From Rhyacophila brunnea (taxonomy: Eukaryota > Arthropoda > Insecta > Trichoptera > Rhyacophilidae): a DNA stretch of 64,000 bases. The stretch spans positions 682,001-746,000 of the forward strand of contig JAGYXB010001943.1 of the NCBI GenBank assembly GCA_022495005.1, read 5' to 3'. Made by a program: the position numbers and the translations under genes. The notes beneath the pieces were generated by a model that worked only from the letters and a program-made list of their open reading frames with translations, was not told the DNA's origin and did no database searches. Of this stretch, positions 23,562-34,800 are shown piece by piece (position 1 is the stretch's first letter; every line of letters begins with the position of its first letter).

Positions 23562-24046
23562 AATAATTACAAGATAAAAATAACTTTTTAAATACCACGT
23601 TTTTAAATTTTCTGTTGAATCATATAAACTTGACAATTCTATGTATTAATAATTTAGGACAAATAAGGCAATTGTCAATAAATCATTTTTTTGCTATTTT
23701 GCAACAAACAAACAAATATAGAATACTGAAATGTCATTTTGATTTCCATAGTAACGCACGTATATATTATTAATTTAGTTGCTAGGACCACCCCTTTAGC
23801 ATCCAATAATAGTGGATTGGATTAAGGATTTCTTCCGAAACAACTTTTCATACAAAACAGAATTAATTATAAATGAATTCAATTCTACTTAAATATGGCT
23901 AAAAGTACTAAAAGAATGCATTGGCATCGTGTTTTGATATATTATAAAAGTTTCACATGTCTGGTTAGTCTGGAAGTTAGTTAAAAATCGATTGCAAGAT
24001 TTGTATTGGATAAACAAATAAGAATATGAGCTAAGAAAAACGTGGT
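23562..24046 (-). mobile_element. Repeat A copy 3 (full length)
   Basis: Reverse-oriented copy: begins with AATAATTACAAGATAAAAA, includes TCCATAGTAACGCACG and TTTAGTTGCTAGGACCACCC, and ends ATATGAGCTAAGAAAAACGT. Structure is as in copy 1. Confidence 0.8.
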
Positions 24047-24396
24047 AAAATAAAATACACCTTTACAGTCACCGATTTCTAGTGAGTCATATATTATATT
24101 TGGGTTAGAGCTTTAAAACTCTATAGAACAGTGAGTTAAGTCAGGGAAAAACTTTTTTTAAGCTTCAAAAATATTTTCAAATGTTTTGTAAATAAAATAT
24201 TCAAACCTGTTTTGATGATATTTTTTAACAATTATGTAAATATAATGAAGAAGTTTTCAAACGTACAGTTTTTCTCATAACCGAAGTATGTAGAATAGTT
24301 ACTATTACAGCATATATTGACTATATTGGAATAATAATAACAAAAATTGTATACCTAATAGCAAAAAAAATATACATTTTTTATTTGGTTTTGATA

Positions 24397-25699
24397 CGAG
24401 GGTGGGTCAATAAGTCCTTAGAAAAGCCGACAAGTGGCGCGACTAGTACTGTAAGCGGTTTGTTTTCATGCAGCGGCACTACCGATTCAGTATGCTGCGA
24501 AGTTTCAATCAGATTGGTCGGGTTGTTGTGTGTTTCTCGTACATTTAAAAAAAAAATTTGCTTGTGGAAAATGGAAAAATGGAAAATGGAGAAAATTGAG
24601 TTTAGAGCTGTTATTAAACATTTTAATATAAAAGGGTTAACAGCAAAGGAAATAAAAAATGAGTTGGATTTAGTTCACGGCATATCTGTTCCTTCACTTG
24701 CAACTATTTATAACTGGTTAAATGAATTTAAACGTGGTCGTACATCAACAAAGGATGAACCACGCTCAGGACGTCCTGTAGAGGTGACTACACCAGAAAT
24801 GATCAATAAAATCCACGATATGGTGTTAAGTGACCGAAGATTAAAGTTGAGTGAGATAATTGAGGTTACAGGGATCTCAAAAGGTAGCGTCATTTCTATT
24901 TTACATGACAAATTGGGCATGAAAAATATTTCTGCAAGATGGGTGCCGCGTTTGCTCACAGTCGACAATAAACGCAATAGGGTGGTGGCCTCTAAAGCCC
25001 TGTTGTCGCTCATGCAACGCAATCTGGATGAATTTTTTCGTCGCTTTGTGATTGTAGATGAAACATGGATACACCACTATACTCCCGAGACGAAAGAACA
25101 GTCAAAGCAGTGGATTGCGAAGGCAAACCATGTCCAAAGAAGGCGAAAACCGTAAAATCAGCTGGTAAGGTTATGGTTACTGTATTTTGGGATGCACGTG
25201 AAATTATTTTCGTTGACTATTTGGAAAAAGGAAAAACAATAACAGGGGATTATTATGCATCTTTATTGGACCAGCTAAAAAACAAAATTGAAGAAAAACG
25301 GCCTCATTTAAACAGGAAAAAAATCCTCTTTCATCAGGACAATGCCCGTGTTCACACATGTTTACGATCAATGGCTAAAATTGAAGAATTGAAGTTCGAA
25401 TTGGTCGACCACCCACCGTATTCGCCAGATTTAGCCCCCAGTGACTTTTTCCTTTTCCCAAACTTAAAAAAATGGCTAAGTGGACAAGGTTTTTTTGCAA
25501 ATGAAGAAGTCATCGATCGGACAAATGCTTATTTTGAGGACCTTCCGAAAACTTATTTTTCTGACGGTTTAAAAAAAATTGAGAAACGTCTAACCAAGTG
25601 TATTGAGCTCCAAGGAGATTATGTTGAGAAATAAAAAAAAAATACAAAAATAAAAACTGTTTTAATGCTTTTTTCTAAGGAATTATTGACCCACCCTCG
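24397..25699 (+). mobile_element. Mariner element, almost complete
   Basis: A 1303-bp element flanked by TA dinucleotides (24395-24396 and 25700-25701), the expected mariner target duplication. Its ends are inverted repeats of about 29 bases, starting CGAGGGTGGGTCAATAA, with one mismatch at position 18. One transposase gene fills the interior. The near-identical ends and single coding lesion indicate recent activity. The insertion lies about 350 bp from the end of repeat A copy 3. Confidence 0.95.
24571..25634 (+). pseudogene. Mariner transposase, one frameshift
   Basis: Encodes a cut-and-paste transposase of the Tc1/mariner superfamily. From the ATG at 24571, the N-terminal half has a helix-turn-helix DNA-binding region (KEIKNELDLVHGISVP, then SLATIYNWLNEFKRG) and the linker WVPRLLT, equivalent to the conserved WVPHEL motif. 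The catalytic acidic residues are Asp at codon 25057 (VDETWIHHY), Asp at 25338 (FHQDNARVH) and Asp at 25443 (YSPDLAPSDFF). The last two have exactly 34 residues between them, the D,D34D signature. The frame is lost just after EQSKQW (about 25113-25125) by a one-base deletion or equivalent; the remainder is open to the stop at 25632. Length, about 355 codons if the frame is ignored, is normal for mariner. As it stands the protein would end before the second catalytic Asp. Confidence 0.95.
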
Positions 25700-25814
25700 T
25701 ATTACAACACTTTTAGTAGAAAATAAACAGCCCTAATACCCCTTTCATCAAGTATCACTCACTCTGCATAATCAGTAGGTATATATTTTGCTATACCCAA
25801 CAACCCTTTACGCG

Positions 25815-26015
25815 TCGGCTTATATTGTCGTGGATCCCAGGTTCTAATTTCGGCTCAGAAAAATACGCATATTGCTTTTAAATTTGGAGTGAGAATATGG
25901 ACCTTATAAGTTTATGCAAGTGGCTATTTCCCATAAAACAAAATTTTGTTGATACAAAGCTCCATACTATGGAGGCCTATATGATTCTATTAGGATTGGA
26001 TATGGTCAAAAAAAG
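25815..26015 (+). mobile_element. SINE E copy 1
   Basis: tRNA-derived SINE. The head has CGTCGGCTTATATTGTCGTG and a degenerate box B (CAGGTTCTAATTTC). The body has ATGCAAGTGGCTATTT and ACTATGGAGGCCTATATGAT. The 3' end is TAGGATTGGATATGGTCAAA followed by AAG repeats, which resembles the LINE end at 19847. Other copies: 30930, 34583 (-), 44458, 56838 (-), and a head at 17675 (-). Confidence 0.75.
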
Positions 26016-27116
26016 AAGAAGAATTTTTCTATAAATTAGATTATGAAGTGATCTTTTGGATATTATTGGTTATTTTTTTGTTTGTCTGTGAATCTATTCA
26101 ACGTATTACAACTTTGACTGAAGTATATAATATTAACAAACATAACTATTGTAGCTGAAATATCTATTCGATAGATTTTTGCCTTTACAACATATTTTTA
26201 AATCCTATGTTTGACTGACTATTCATTATCTAGTATGTCGAATCATCAATGTTATACCATCGATTTGTAATAAATTCAAAGGAAGAAGGTAACTGACGTT
26301 TATTGAACCAATCAAAAATATTTATTATTTTACTGTCTTTTGTTTTGGTCGTTATAAAATACTTTGTTTTTTAAGAATATAACTTGTACGAATCAACCAT
26401 ATTTTTTCTCGATTATTGACCATATTTTATATCTATTTTCATATATATTTTTATTTACAATGAGCTGAATTAATAGTTTTCATAAACTTTGAACGATATT
26501 TTTTCAATATAACTATAATACCACCACCAAACATTCCGTGGGTAAAATCTATACGAATATTTTTGAGTAAATAAGGATCCTACAAATAAATTAAAATATG
26601 AATATGTTTTTTTCTATGACATATATATACAAAATAAAGGTAAAATATTTAATATTTTTACCCTAAGATAGATCATTATGTCCGTTACTGAAATAATGGG
26701 TGTAAATAAGCCAATTAGTCGGGTTCATTGCGCGAATGACTCCGAACCATTTCTTGTGAAAGTTTAATAATGCAATATTTTTTCCGAATACTTATTTCAA
26801 TAAAATATATAGACATCTAAAATAATACAATATGGCTTTGTTTATATACGCACATACCTACAAAATACTTTAATCATTCATTACCTTTAAATATATAATA
26901 ACATGTAAATAGTAATAAAATATACCTAAATTTTCACTAATAATTGTTTTATAATATATAATAATTATTCTTTCTATATTTGACATATTTTTCATTATAA
27001 AACATTAAAATGTATATCTGTATATTTCCGATCGTTTTCAGTTTGTACTAGATACCTAATATTTATTGTTTAAGATATATTATGACGAAATAGGTACTTA
27101 CTGATTTTACTTATTG
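26016..27116. other. No gene seen
   Basis: AT-rich sequence; nothing recognisable. Confidence 0.5.
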
Positions 27117-27490
27117 TCTGTTTAATCTTCAAATTGGCTAACTCCATTCAGGAAGGAGAAAAACATAATAATTTAACTATCGAGCGGAATTTAACAATTC
27201 CAAAAATATACATGGATTTTTTTTTTACAAATAAGCTGCACTATAAATTAATTCACTATTTTAGCGTTCCTTTTATATTTAAAGAAAATTTATATAAAGA
27301 GCGGAGTTGTTCCATTAACGATATTGGAAATTTGGCACCTGCAGTTGGCTGGTTTGTTTGAAGAATGATAACGCATTTTTTTATAGGTTTAGGAGTTTGA
27401 AATTTTGAATGAGCATAGAAACCATACTTTATAACAAAATCTCATTTTTGGTTAAAATGGCAGTTGGCTGGATTACGATAGATTAAGCAG
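27117..27490. mobile_element. Repeat H copy 1 (TIR element)
   Basis: Shares its whole length with 33627-34021, including GGAGAAAAACATAATAATTT, ACTATCGAGCGGAAT and GAAATTTTGAATGAGCATAG. The ends are imperfect inverted repeats (TGTTTAATCTTCAAATTGGC against GCTGGATTACGATAGATTAA). The CAGTTGGCTGG motif is repeated internally. It is non-coding; the 75-codon frame inside is not conserved in the other copy. Confidence 0.7.
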
Positions 27491-28040
27491 TTGTTATGTT
27501 TATCCAAATGGAATTACCTACTATTCAAATCTTTTATTTATAATGACAAATATATTCTGTTAACCACAATGGTTATGATCTTTCTGTGAATGGCTTATTA
27601 TTTAATTAAATATTGTATTGAGTTTTTCAGCTACAAAATAATAAACGACTCTGTTCCTTTCCTCGGCAATATTAATTCTGAAAGAATAATTACGTTCTCA
27701 CATTTTTATAGCTGACAGTAACAGGTTGTTTTAAATCTTATTTGATTTGATCATTCCCTTTGCTGCGTCCAATATTATAATATGCAATCTGTCTTGCAGT
27801 TTTATTACTTACGCTCAAGTGAATATTTTTACGCATTCGTCGGATGAAACAAAACCTGACATTTATTGCTACTGATCCGGGATTATACTGTCTGAGACAA
27901 GAACCTGTATTCCATTTAAAGTAGACACCATCCATAACATTCATTTTGAGTATTATATATTTTTGTGGTATATTCTATTAACTGGCACCGTCGGGTAGGT
28001 AATTTACCATAGGTAAACTCTCAAAATTGCAACACTTTTT
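27491..28040. other. No gene seen
   Basis: AT-rich; the frame at 27738-27944 (-) has no recognisable features. Confidence 0.5.
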
Positions 28041-28281
28041 AGAACGTTTTTATTAGTTCGTATTCTTGTTTGTCCAGCGGTTGATTATCCAGTACAAACC
28101 TTGCAATCGATTTTTAACTAACTTCCCGACTAACTCGACATTTGAAACTTTTAGAATATATCAGAACACGATGCCAATGCATTATTTTAATACTTTTAGC
28201 CACCTTTAAGTAGAATTGAATTCATTTTCAGTTAATTCAGTTTTGTATGAAAAGTTATTTTAGAAGAAATCCGTAAAAAGT
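28041..28281 (+). mobile_element. Repeat A copy 4 (first half only)
   Basis: Begins AACGTTTTTATTAGTTCGTA and follows repeat A to AAATCCGTAAAAAGTTA, where similarity stops. The second half, with the hairpin and tail, is missing. Confidence 0.8.
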
Positions 28282-30929
28282 TACCCAGAATTCGAATGGT
28301 TTTTGGTAGAAAGGTATAGAAAGAAATGAATGTTATACGTTATTCGGTGCATTTTATAAGATAGTTTATATATAAACAATGGAAAATACCTCTCCACCCA
28401 ATAGGTTTAACTTGGATAGACTTGAAAAATAGACAGTCGGCACAACAAATTTATTTAGGTAAATAGTTGTATTGTGTAGAAAGATATACATCATAAGTGG
28501 TCAATATCTCATTGAAACGGACAATGCCGACTATAATGACTGTGTGAAATAAGAACACTATAACAATATGTTTCCACTAAGAATTGATACGAGTACCTAA
28601 TACCATTAAATAATAAATAAAATTCAGCATCCATGAGCCTAGGCCTTAGTATAAAATATAGAAGTATTATGAGAATTTATGGGAAGTCAATAGAAAATGT
28701 AAAAGTTTACTGAACGATGCCAAAACCGACAGTAGGCTGTTGTGCTGATATCGATAATGACACGTTTAATAACTTTTAATAATAATTGTAATATCTTAAC
28801 AAGTTAAAATTGTATTGCAGTGTTACTGGTTTATATCAGCCATAAATCTTTACGAGACATAACACTATAAGCTCTTTAAAAACTTGATTATACAGGTAAA
28901 TGCATTCGTTGATTGATAGAAAATTCGACTCAAACAGGTAAACTCGGTAAAATAAATAAGATGGAGCAAAAATCTTTCAGAATAATAATCAAGATTAATA
29001 CTTGAATAGTATGTACTACTAATTTAATATTATGTATTCATAATATATCTACGACACTATTTTTTTGCTATGTTTATTAACGTATAAATAAGTTTCTGGC
29101 AGTTCACTGATTTCGAAATGAATAATAATTAATTATTAAAGTCAATCAAATGATAAGTTTTGATGCATCCGTTCAATCAATGATTAATTAATATTCAGTC
29201 ATTCAAAATGGGAACACTGATAATTATTATTTTGGTACATATTTCCGATGAACTAGTTAGGAAATTTATGCTAGATTTGATCATATTAATAACAAGATAT
29301 ACACTAGACAAGAGGACGGCAACCTTTTTTATGGAGGGTGCAACACAACATTTGAAAAATGCCTAGAATACATAGATGTTTATATTTTTTATACAAATAA
29401 AAAAATTTTAATCTAAACATTCGACTGTAGAAAATAAAAAGGAATTAACCCTCGGTTTTTTTCAAAATAGGTTTTATTGGATGATAACATCAAATACTAC
29501 TAAAATACACGCTGTGTCTAAAAAGTATTAGCTGAAAAATGCCGAATTATTATCTAAAGTTAGTTTATATTTTTTTTTAAGGATAAAGTGAGGTGGGGAA
29601 AAAACTGTGTTTATTGTATATTTTAGCTTTGACCGAAAATCATAACAAAAACATTTTTGTGCCTCATGTAAAATTTGATTTGTATGAGTTACGTCCTTTC
29701 TACAGTCGATTGTGTATTAGCATTGTAGCATACTAAATAAAATTGCGCCGAAAGTGAAATTTTCATGGTAAATGAAAACAAATTATGAGATAAGTATAAT
29801 AAAATATTATAAAAATTTATAAGATTTTATGAAGATATCTAGTCTTATTCGCGTGAAATCTCACTTAGCAATTCAAAAAAAAAGTAAAAAAATGCCTAAA
29901 TGTGGACTTGGCTGATTTTGAAATCTAGCGACACATAATATGTAGGTATATAATATAGATATTAATTTTATTAGTGAGAAGGATGCATTTATTTTTGAGA
30001 AAGAATTATGGTAAGATGCGGTACTAAATTAGATAAGTAAACACGTAACTCTTTTATTATTTTGTAGTAGCTCCCATTTAGTGATTTCATCCCCATGCGG
30101 TACGACAATCCAAGCAGCAAAATACGTTTATTGGATATAATAGTTAATCGAGGATATTGACTTCAAATAGAATCCCAAAATGCTGAACTCTAACTCTGAA
30201 TGAATAATAACTATGAATAAATGAGGCTTTATGCGAGGATCATTTTTTTTGTTTATTAAATTTTCTTATGCTGTTGGTGGGTAACTATTGTCGTAATTTT
30301 CTAAAGGATTGATCAAATCAATGATGAAAAATACTACAGTACATTATATACTACATAATTTTTAAATGTCACTACTTACTATACAAAGATATTTGATAAT
30401 AAATGTCTTCAGTTGTATGATATGTCACTCATAAATGTATTTCAGTATTTAATTCTAGAATAATCACAAGTAAAATTATTATCTATCGTTAAAATATGTT
30501 CATCGATATATTTCGATTTTATGAGGCGTTTGATCATTTTTATTGGTCGTATAATATTATGCTCTTGTAACATATTTCTTCAAATCGAGCGGGTTAACAG
30601 TTGGTAAATCTTCAAGCTCGGAGCTAGCCGCTGATAAAATATAAAACAAGATATCCCTAGAGGCATTTTTACCTTTTGACAGACAATTAATTATTTTCTC
30701 TTAAGAATTTTTGTACCATAGCTTGTATATATAACTTAATATTTACAAACGTACCTCAAAAAAAATATAACACGTATTATATTATGTCTCTGGTATGTTT
30801 AGTCAATCTTAAGTTTGAACGATAATTATTATAAAACGCTTTAATTTGTTTTGATATAATACATCGAGACATTTTTTTTCTTTAAAATGAAAAACATTCT
30901 TATTAAATATATATACCTAGTCCCACGAT
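28282..30929. other. No gene seen
   Basis: AT-rich. GACGGCAACCTTTTTTATGG at 29316 resembles one end of a hAT element (GGCAACCTTTT type), but no matching opposite end was found. Confidence 0.45.
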
Positions 30930-31005
30930 AGCCTTGTCGGCTTATTATGTCAAGTATGAACCTAATAGGTTGAGCAAGTGGCAAAAATCTATTATTAGTA
31001 TTTGT
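30930..31005 (+). repeat. SINE E copy 2 (internally deleted)
   Basis: GATAGCCTTGTCGGCTTATTATGTC is joined to ACCTAATAGGTTGAGCAAGTGGC, so the T-arm region and tail are missing. Confidence 0.55.
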
Positions 31006-31083
31006 TAATACAACGTCCATCTGCCGATTACTCTTTATATATATGTGTCAGATAGTTCATCAGTCATCACTAACAAAAGACAC

Positions 31084-31091
31084 TTTTAGAC
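31084..31091. repeat. hAT target site duplication, left
   Basis: TTTTAGAC, matching CTTTAGAC at 31859-31866 at seven of eight positions. Confidence 0.65.
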
Positions 31092-31858
31092 CATGGGTGA
31101 CCAACCCGCGGCCCGCGGGTCGCATGCGGCCCACTGGGTGTCAACTTGTGGCCCATGGAGCAGTGAGAAAATAAAAATAATATCAAATGCTCCCGCTAGA
31201 TGTGCTAATTTCGCAAATTTAGATTCAATATTAGCTCAAGATTTTAAAACGCACCGTGTGCTTCTTGCTACATTTGCAACGCCATTCTCAATAGACGTGA
31301 ATTTATTACCGAGAAATTTACAAAGGGAACATTGTGAAATATATTGCGATGAACAGTTAAAGGAGAAATTCCATCAGGTTGGTTTGGAAGAGTTTTACAA
31401 AACATATTTGGACAAGGAGAAATATCCTGCATTTTACAAATATGCTCTTATAATGACTTTGCTATTTGAAAACACTTACACGTGTGAACAGCTTTTTAAT
31501 CGGATGAAGCATATCAAATCCCGAGTGAGAAGACGAATCACTGATGTGCATTTGAAAAACTGTTTGCGTGTTGGAACAACATCACTCGATATCGATATTG
31601 ATTACTTAGTTCTCCCACACAAAATCAAACTTCTCACTAAAAAAAATATTTTTATATAATTTTGTTTATTTTTTATTATTTAAAAAAAAGTATAATCTAA
31701 TAAATATGCTTGATTCTCATTTTTGTTTTATTTTATTAATATATATAATATATATTTCTTTTTTGTTTTGTATAATAAAAAAAATCGGATGTGCGGCCCG
31801 GCAGGAAATTTCATTTTTAGAATCTGGCCCGGCTGCTGAAAAGGTTGGCCACCCATGC
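31092..31858 (+). mobile_element. hAT element, internally deleted
   Basis: A 767-bp element with ends CATGGGTGACCAACC and GGTTGGCCACCCATGC, GC-rich GCGGCCCG motifs near each end, and an 8-bp target duplication, as expected of hAT elements. It retains the 3' part of a transposase gene. Most of the gene, including the zinc finger and first catalytic residues, is deleted, so it could move only if an intact relative supplied the enzyme. Confidence 0.85.
31174..31659 (+). pseudogene. hAT transposase C-terminal fragment
   Basis: Open from the left end through KIKIISNAPARCANFANL, then FSIDVNLLPRNLQREHCEI, the stretch KFHQVGLEEFYKTYLDKEKY, and YTCEQLFNRMKHIKSRVRRR, to ITDVHLKNCLRVGTT and a stop at 31659. 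The last 80 residues have the pattern of the hAT C-terminal dimerisation domain (CEQLFSxMKxIKxxxRxRLxDxHLxxxLR). It is similar to transposases often annotated as GTF2IRD2- or SCAN/ZBED-like in insects. The Met at 31093 lies in the terminal repeat and is not a real start. The frame is intact although the gene is incomplete. Confidence 0.85.
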
Positions 31859-31866
31859 CTTTAGAC
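31859..31866. repeat. hAT target site duplication, right
   Basis: CTTTAGAC; see the left copy at 31084-31091. Confidence 0.65.
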
Positions 31867-31937
31867 TGATATTATGTGTAGCCGAGAATACAAAGCAATG
31901 TAGTGAAATTTGAAGAACCATACATAACCCATAGCAC

Positions 31938-32045
31938 TAAAATGATTGGAGGCTCTAATTGGATCAGTATTGCGTTAGATAGATCGGATTTGGGACGACA
32001 ATTTGAGGAGGCCAGGATATATTATCATGGGCTGTTGTATCACGA
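31938..32045 (+). pseudogene. LINE 3' end remnant (plus strand)
   Basis: The frame from 31944 gives MIGGSNWISIALDRS then GRQFEEARIYY. This resembles the last residues of insect LINE polyproteins (GGSNWxxxAxDRxxWRxxxEEA). It abuts an opposite-strand LINE remnant at 32046. Too short for a family call. Confidence 0.5.
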
Positions 32046-32258
32046 GTGTCTTCTACAAAACTCCCACCATTTCCCTCTATCCTGCGCCAGTGTCCTCCAT
32101 ATGTTTGCTTCGGCCGCTCTAATATCGTTGATACCGTCCAACGAACAGAGTCTGGGCCTTCCACTCGACTTCTGATCGTCCAGTCTGGTATCCATGTATC
32201 CCATCTGCGGTTGAATACTGTAAATTCTTGTTGCATTGCCAGCCCCATTAGAGCTTCC
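32046..32258 (-). pseudogene. LINE 3' end remnant (minus strand)
   Basis: On the minus strand the reading is IPDWTIRSRVEGPDSVRWT, then after a one-base shift INDIRAAEANIWRTLAQDRG and KWWEFCRRHS followed by a stop. This is a typical LINE C-terminus (RPxxRWxDDIR...W...AQDRxxWR). A frameshift breaks it. Since it and the plus-strand remnant both carry a C-terminal DR-type motif, they are probably two different elements rather than one inverted copy. Confidence 0.6.
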
Positions 32259-32404
32259 TAAAATGAACGAATGCGGAGATAGATTTTTCTTTTAAGTAGT
32301 TGTAGAGCTCTAGAATGAGCCCATATTATATCTTACGTACTACCTTCATCTAACACTCTGACCCGTAGGCCAGTATTGGCCGTATCAGTGTCTATAATAT
32401 ACAC

Positions 32405-32860
32405 ATAATTCAATTTCAATTTATTTATTTCAATTTTTTTTTTTTAACATATTGTGGACATTACAAATTATAAGTTTAAGATGTTCACAGTATGACATTT
32501 AGAAGCAAAGCTATATACAACAGTATTACATAAAAAAAGAGATAGATCAGTAGATAAATTAGATAGGTACAAGGAAGTACACCGGATGAGTTAAGCAGAC
32601 CCTATTTTAAGAATTTATAAAACAACGTCCACCTAAACTCATTCTCGCGTAGGTGGAATATATCAACAGCCAAAGCAATTTTGTTGAACATAGTTATCGC
32701 CCTCCCAATTGGCATTACCAGTGGCAGGTTGGTTCTGCACCTTGGGAGAATAAACAACTGATGGTCTATCTCTATATATCTATTTCTAAGGTAGTTATCA
32801 GGGACACACAGGTCAACACTGCCCTGAATGGCAGAGTTCTCATTTATAATATATTATATA
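32405..32860 (-). pseudogene. Jockey-like LINE 3' end, second copy
   Basis: The reverse complement matches 50620-51060: the coding end (minus-strand NQIALAVDIFHLRENEF-like, then WTLFYKFLK), the stop, the 3' UTR with GCTTAACTCATCCGGTGTAC and the poly-A-like end. The reading frame contains shifts. At the far end, near 32845, similarity stops at CAGAGTTCTCATTTATA, the point where the other copy reads GAGAACTCTGCCATTC. Confidence 0.8.
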
Positions 32861-33626
32861 TTCTATATTATAATGTATAATATAGCCATAATTTTTTGTA
32901 ACACTGTTGTAAAATATTTTTAAAAACGACTGATTCTGACTGACAGTATTAAATTCAGGTGACGAAATATTTAAATGAACTTTAGTGATTTTACATAAAT
33001 ATTATAAATTATTATGTTCTTAATAGGTTTTATTATTATTGATTAGTTATTATTACCTAAGTGCATTTTTGATTCGGTTAATAATTGTTAATATTGAAAT
33101 AATGTTAACAAGACAACATTAATATTACACTATTTATTTATTCCATCTCACACATTTAACGTGTTCGAAACTGCTACGCGTAACGATGAGAAAAGCGGTT
33201 GAACTTAATTATGTTGAATAATTTGTCAGAGTGACAATCGGACAGGTTGGTTCATTTGCATTTGCAAGGCGCGACAAAATCAGGTGCAATTCACGCGGTG
33301 CCAATTTTTTATGTTCAATGATTGCGCAAACAGGTTGTTTTCTTACTTACAGCCTACGCACTATATGACATATAATTATTATGATTTTTAATACAAACGG
33401 TATACCAGATAATTTTATTTAAGTGAGACTCTCTTGAGGAAAAACACTGTGTTTTTTCAATTACCTAAATCATGCATAATAATATTATGTCAGTGACAGT
33501 TTTATTTGAAGCATATTATGAGAGACTTGCTTGCTTTATCAGAATCTATTCACAATAACAGGATTTTCACAACATACGAGACTATTACTGTATTTTAACA
33601 CTCAATTACTCATAATTCGATACCAA
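32861..33626. other. No gene seen
   Basis: AT-rich sequence; nothing recognisable. Confidence 0.5.
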
Positions 33627-34021
33627 CTGCTTAATCTGTAAACCGGCTAACTCTATTTGGGCAAATTGTTCTGGAAGGAGAAAAAACTTAATAATTTGAC
33701 TATCGAGCGGAATGTAGCTTTTCCAAAAATACACTTGGAAATTATTTTTTTTTTACAAATATGCTGCACTATGAATTAATACACTATTTTAACTTCCCTT
33801 TTATTTTTAAATAAAGTTTATATAAAGAGCGTACCATTTATGATATTGAAAATTTGACACCCGCAGTTGGCTGTTTTGTGTGAATAACGGTAACGCATTT
33901 ATTTATTGGTTTAGTAATTTGAAATTTTGTGTGAGCATAGAAAACATGCTTTATAACAAAATGCTACTAAAATCTCATTTTTGGTCAAAATTGTAGTTAC
34001 CTGGTTTGCAGATTAAGTAGT
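33627..34021. mobile_element. Repeat H copy 2 (TIR element)
   Basis: The ends read GCTTAATCTGTAAACCGGCT and ACCTGGTTTGCAGATTAAGT, an imperfect inverted repeat of about 22 bases that defines the element. The interior matches 27117-27490. It encodes no transposase. Confidence 0.75.
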
Positions 34022-34582
34022 CGATAGACTAAATCTTTACAGGAGGTCTCCAGATCTCTCTAAAGTACGAACAAATAATACACATATGACATAAACTTGT
34101 TATTTACCAAATTAATTAAACACAATAAAATTAACTAAAAATGTTAAGTAGGCAAAACAAAAATTTAAATAAGTATAATAATTGTATCATGGTGGCTTCA
34201 AAATCAATCAGTGCATAATACGTATACATAAATTAAGACACTTATGAAATACATACAGGTTTTTACAGAACTACGAGGTTAAATTAAATATTTTTGTATT
34301 TACAAAGAAATATAAAAAAAGAGCATAAAATCGTTATTTATGGGTGGTGTTTAAGTAATTATAACTAATTGATATATTCGTTTAGTTTGTATTTATTTTA
34401 AGGTATCATTTTTTAATACCAAATAAATGTAAAATGTATATCGAAAGAAAATGTATTGATACTCGATATTTTACAGAAACCAAAGTATCGATCCTTTTTT
34501 TGATGCACTTAATTTATGCATACGTACAAACAATGTAACTTTACATGAACAATGTATCATAATAAAATATTGAAAATATTTT
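34022..34582. other. No gene seen
   Basis: AT-rich sequence; nothing recognisable. Confidence 0.5.
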
Positions 34583-34800
34583 TTTTTCGACCATGTCCGA
34601 TCCTAATAGGATCATTTTATAGGCCTCTACAGAGTAGAGGTTTGTATTAACAGATTTTGTTTTTTACTAGAAATGGATGTCAGCCACTTGCTCAACCTAT
34701 TAGGTCCATACCCTGACTTACACGCAAATTGAAAAACAATATGTGTACTTGCCAGACCCAGGATTCGAACCTGAGACCCACGTAATTTGACCCGTGGGTG
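34583..34800 (-). mobile_element. SINE E copy 3 with intact box B
   Basis: On the minus strand, AGGTTCGAATCC (34761-34772) is a perfect pol III box B. It is followed by CTGGGTCTGGCAAGTACACA, the AATAGGTTGAGCAAGTGGCT block, TCTACTCTGTAGAGGCCTAT and the end TAGGATCGGACATGGTCGAAA. The tRNA head before box B is truncated. Confidence 0.75.

Noticed and set aside
29316..29350. hAT element end
   Set aside because: Only one end-like motif was found, with no matching inverted end or duplication nearby.
31938..32258. Second twin-primed LINE
   Set aside because: Both opposite-strand pieces carry a C-terminal DR-type motif, so they are more likely two different elements than one inverted copy.
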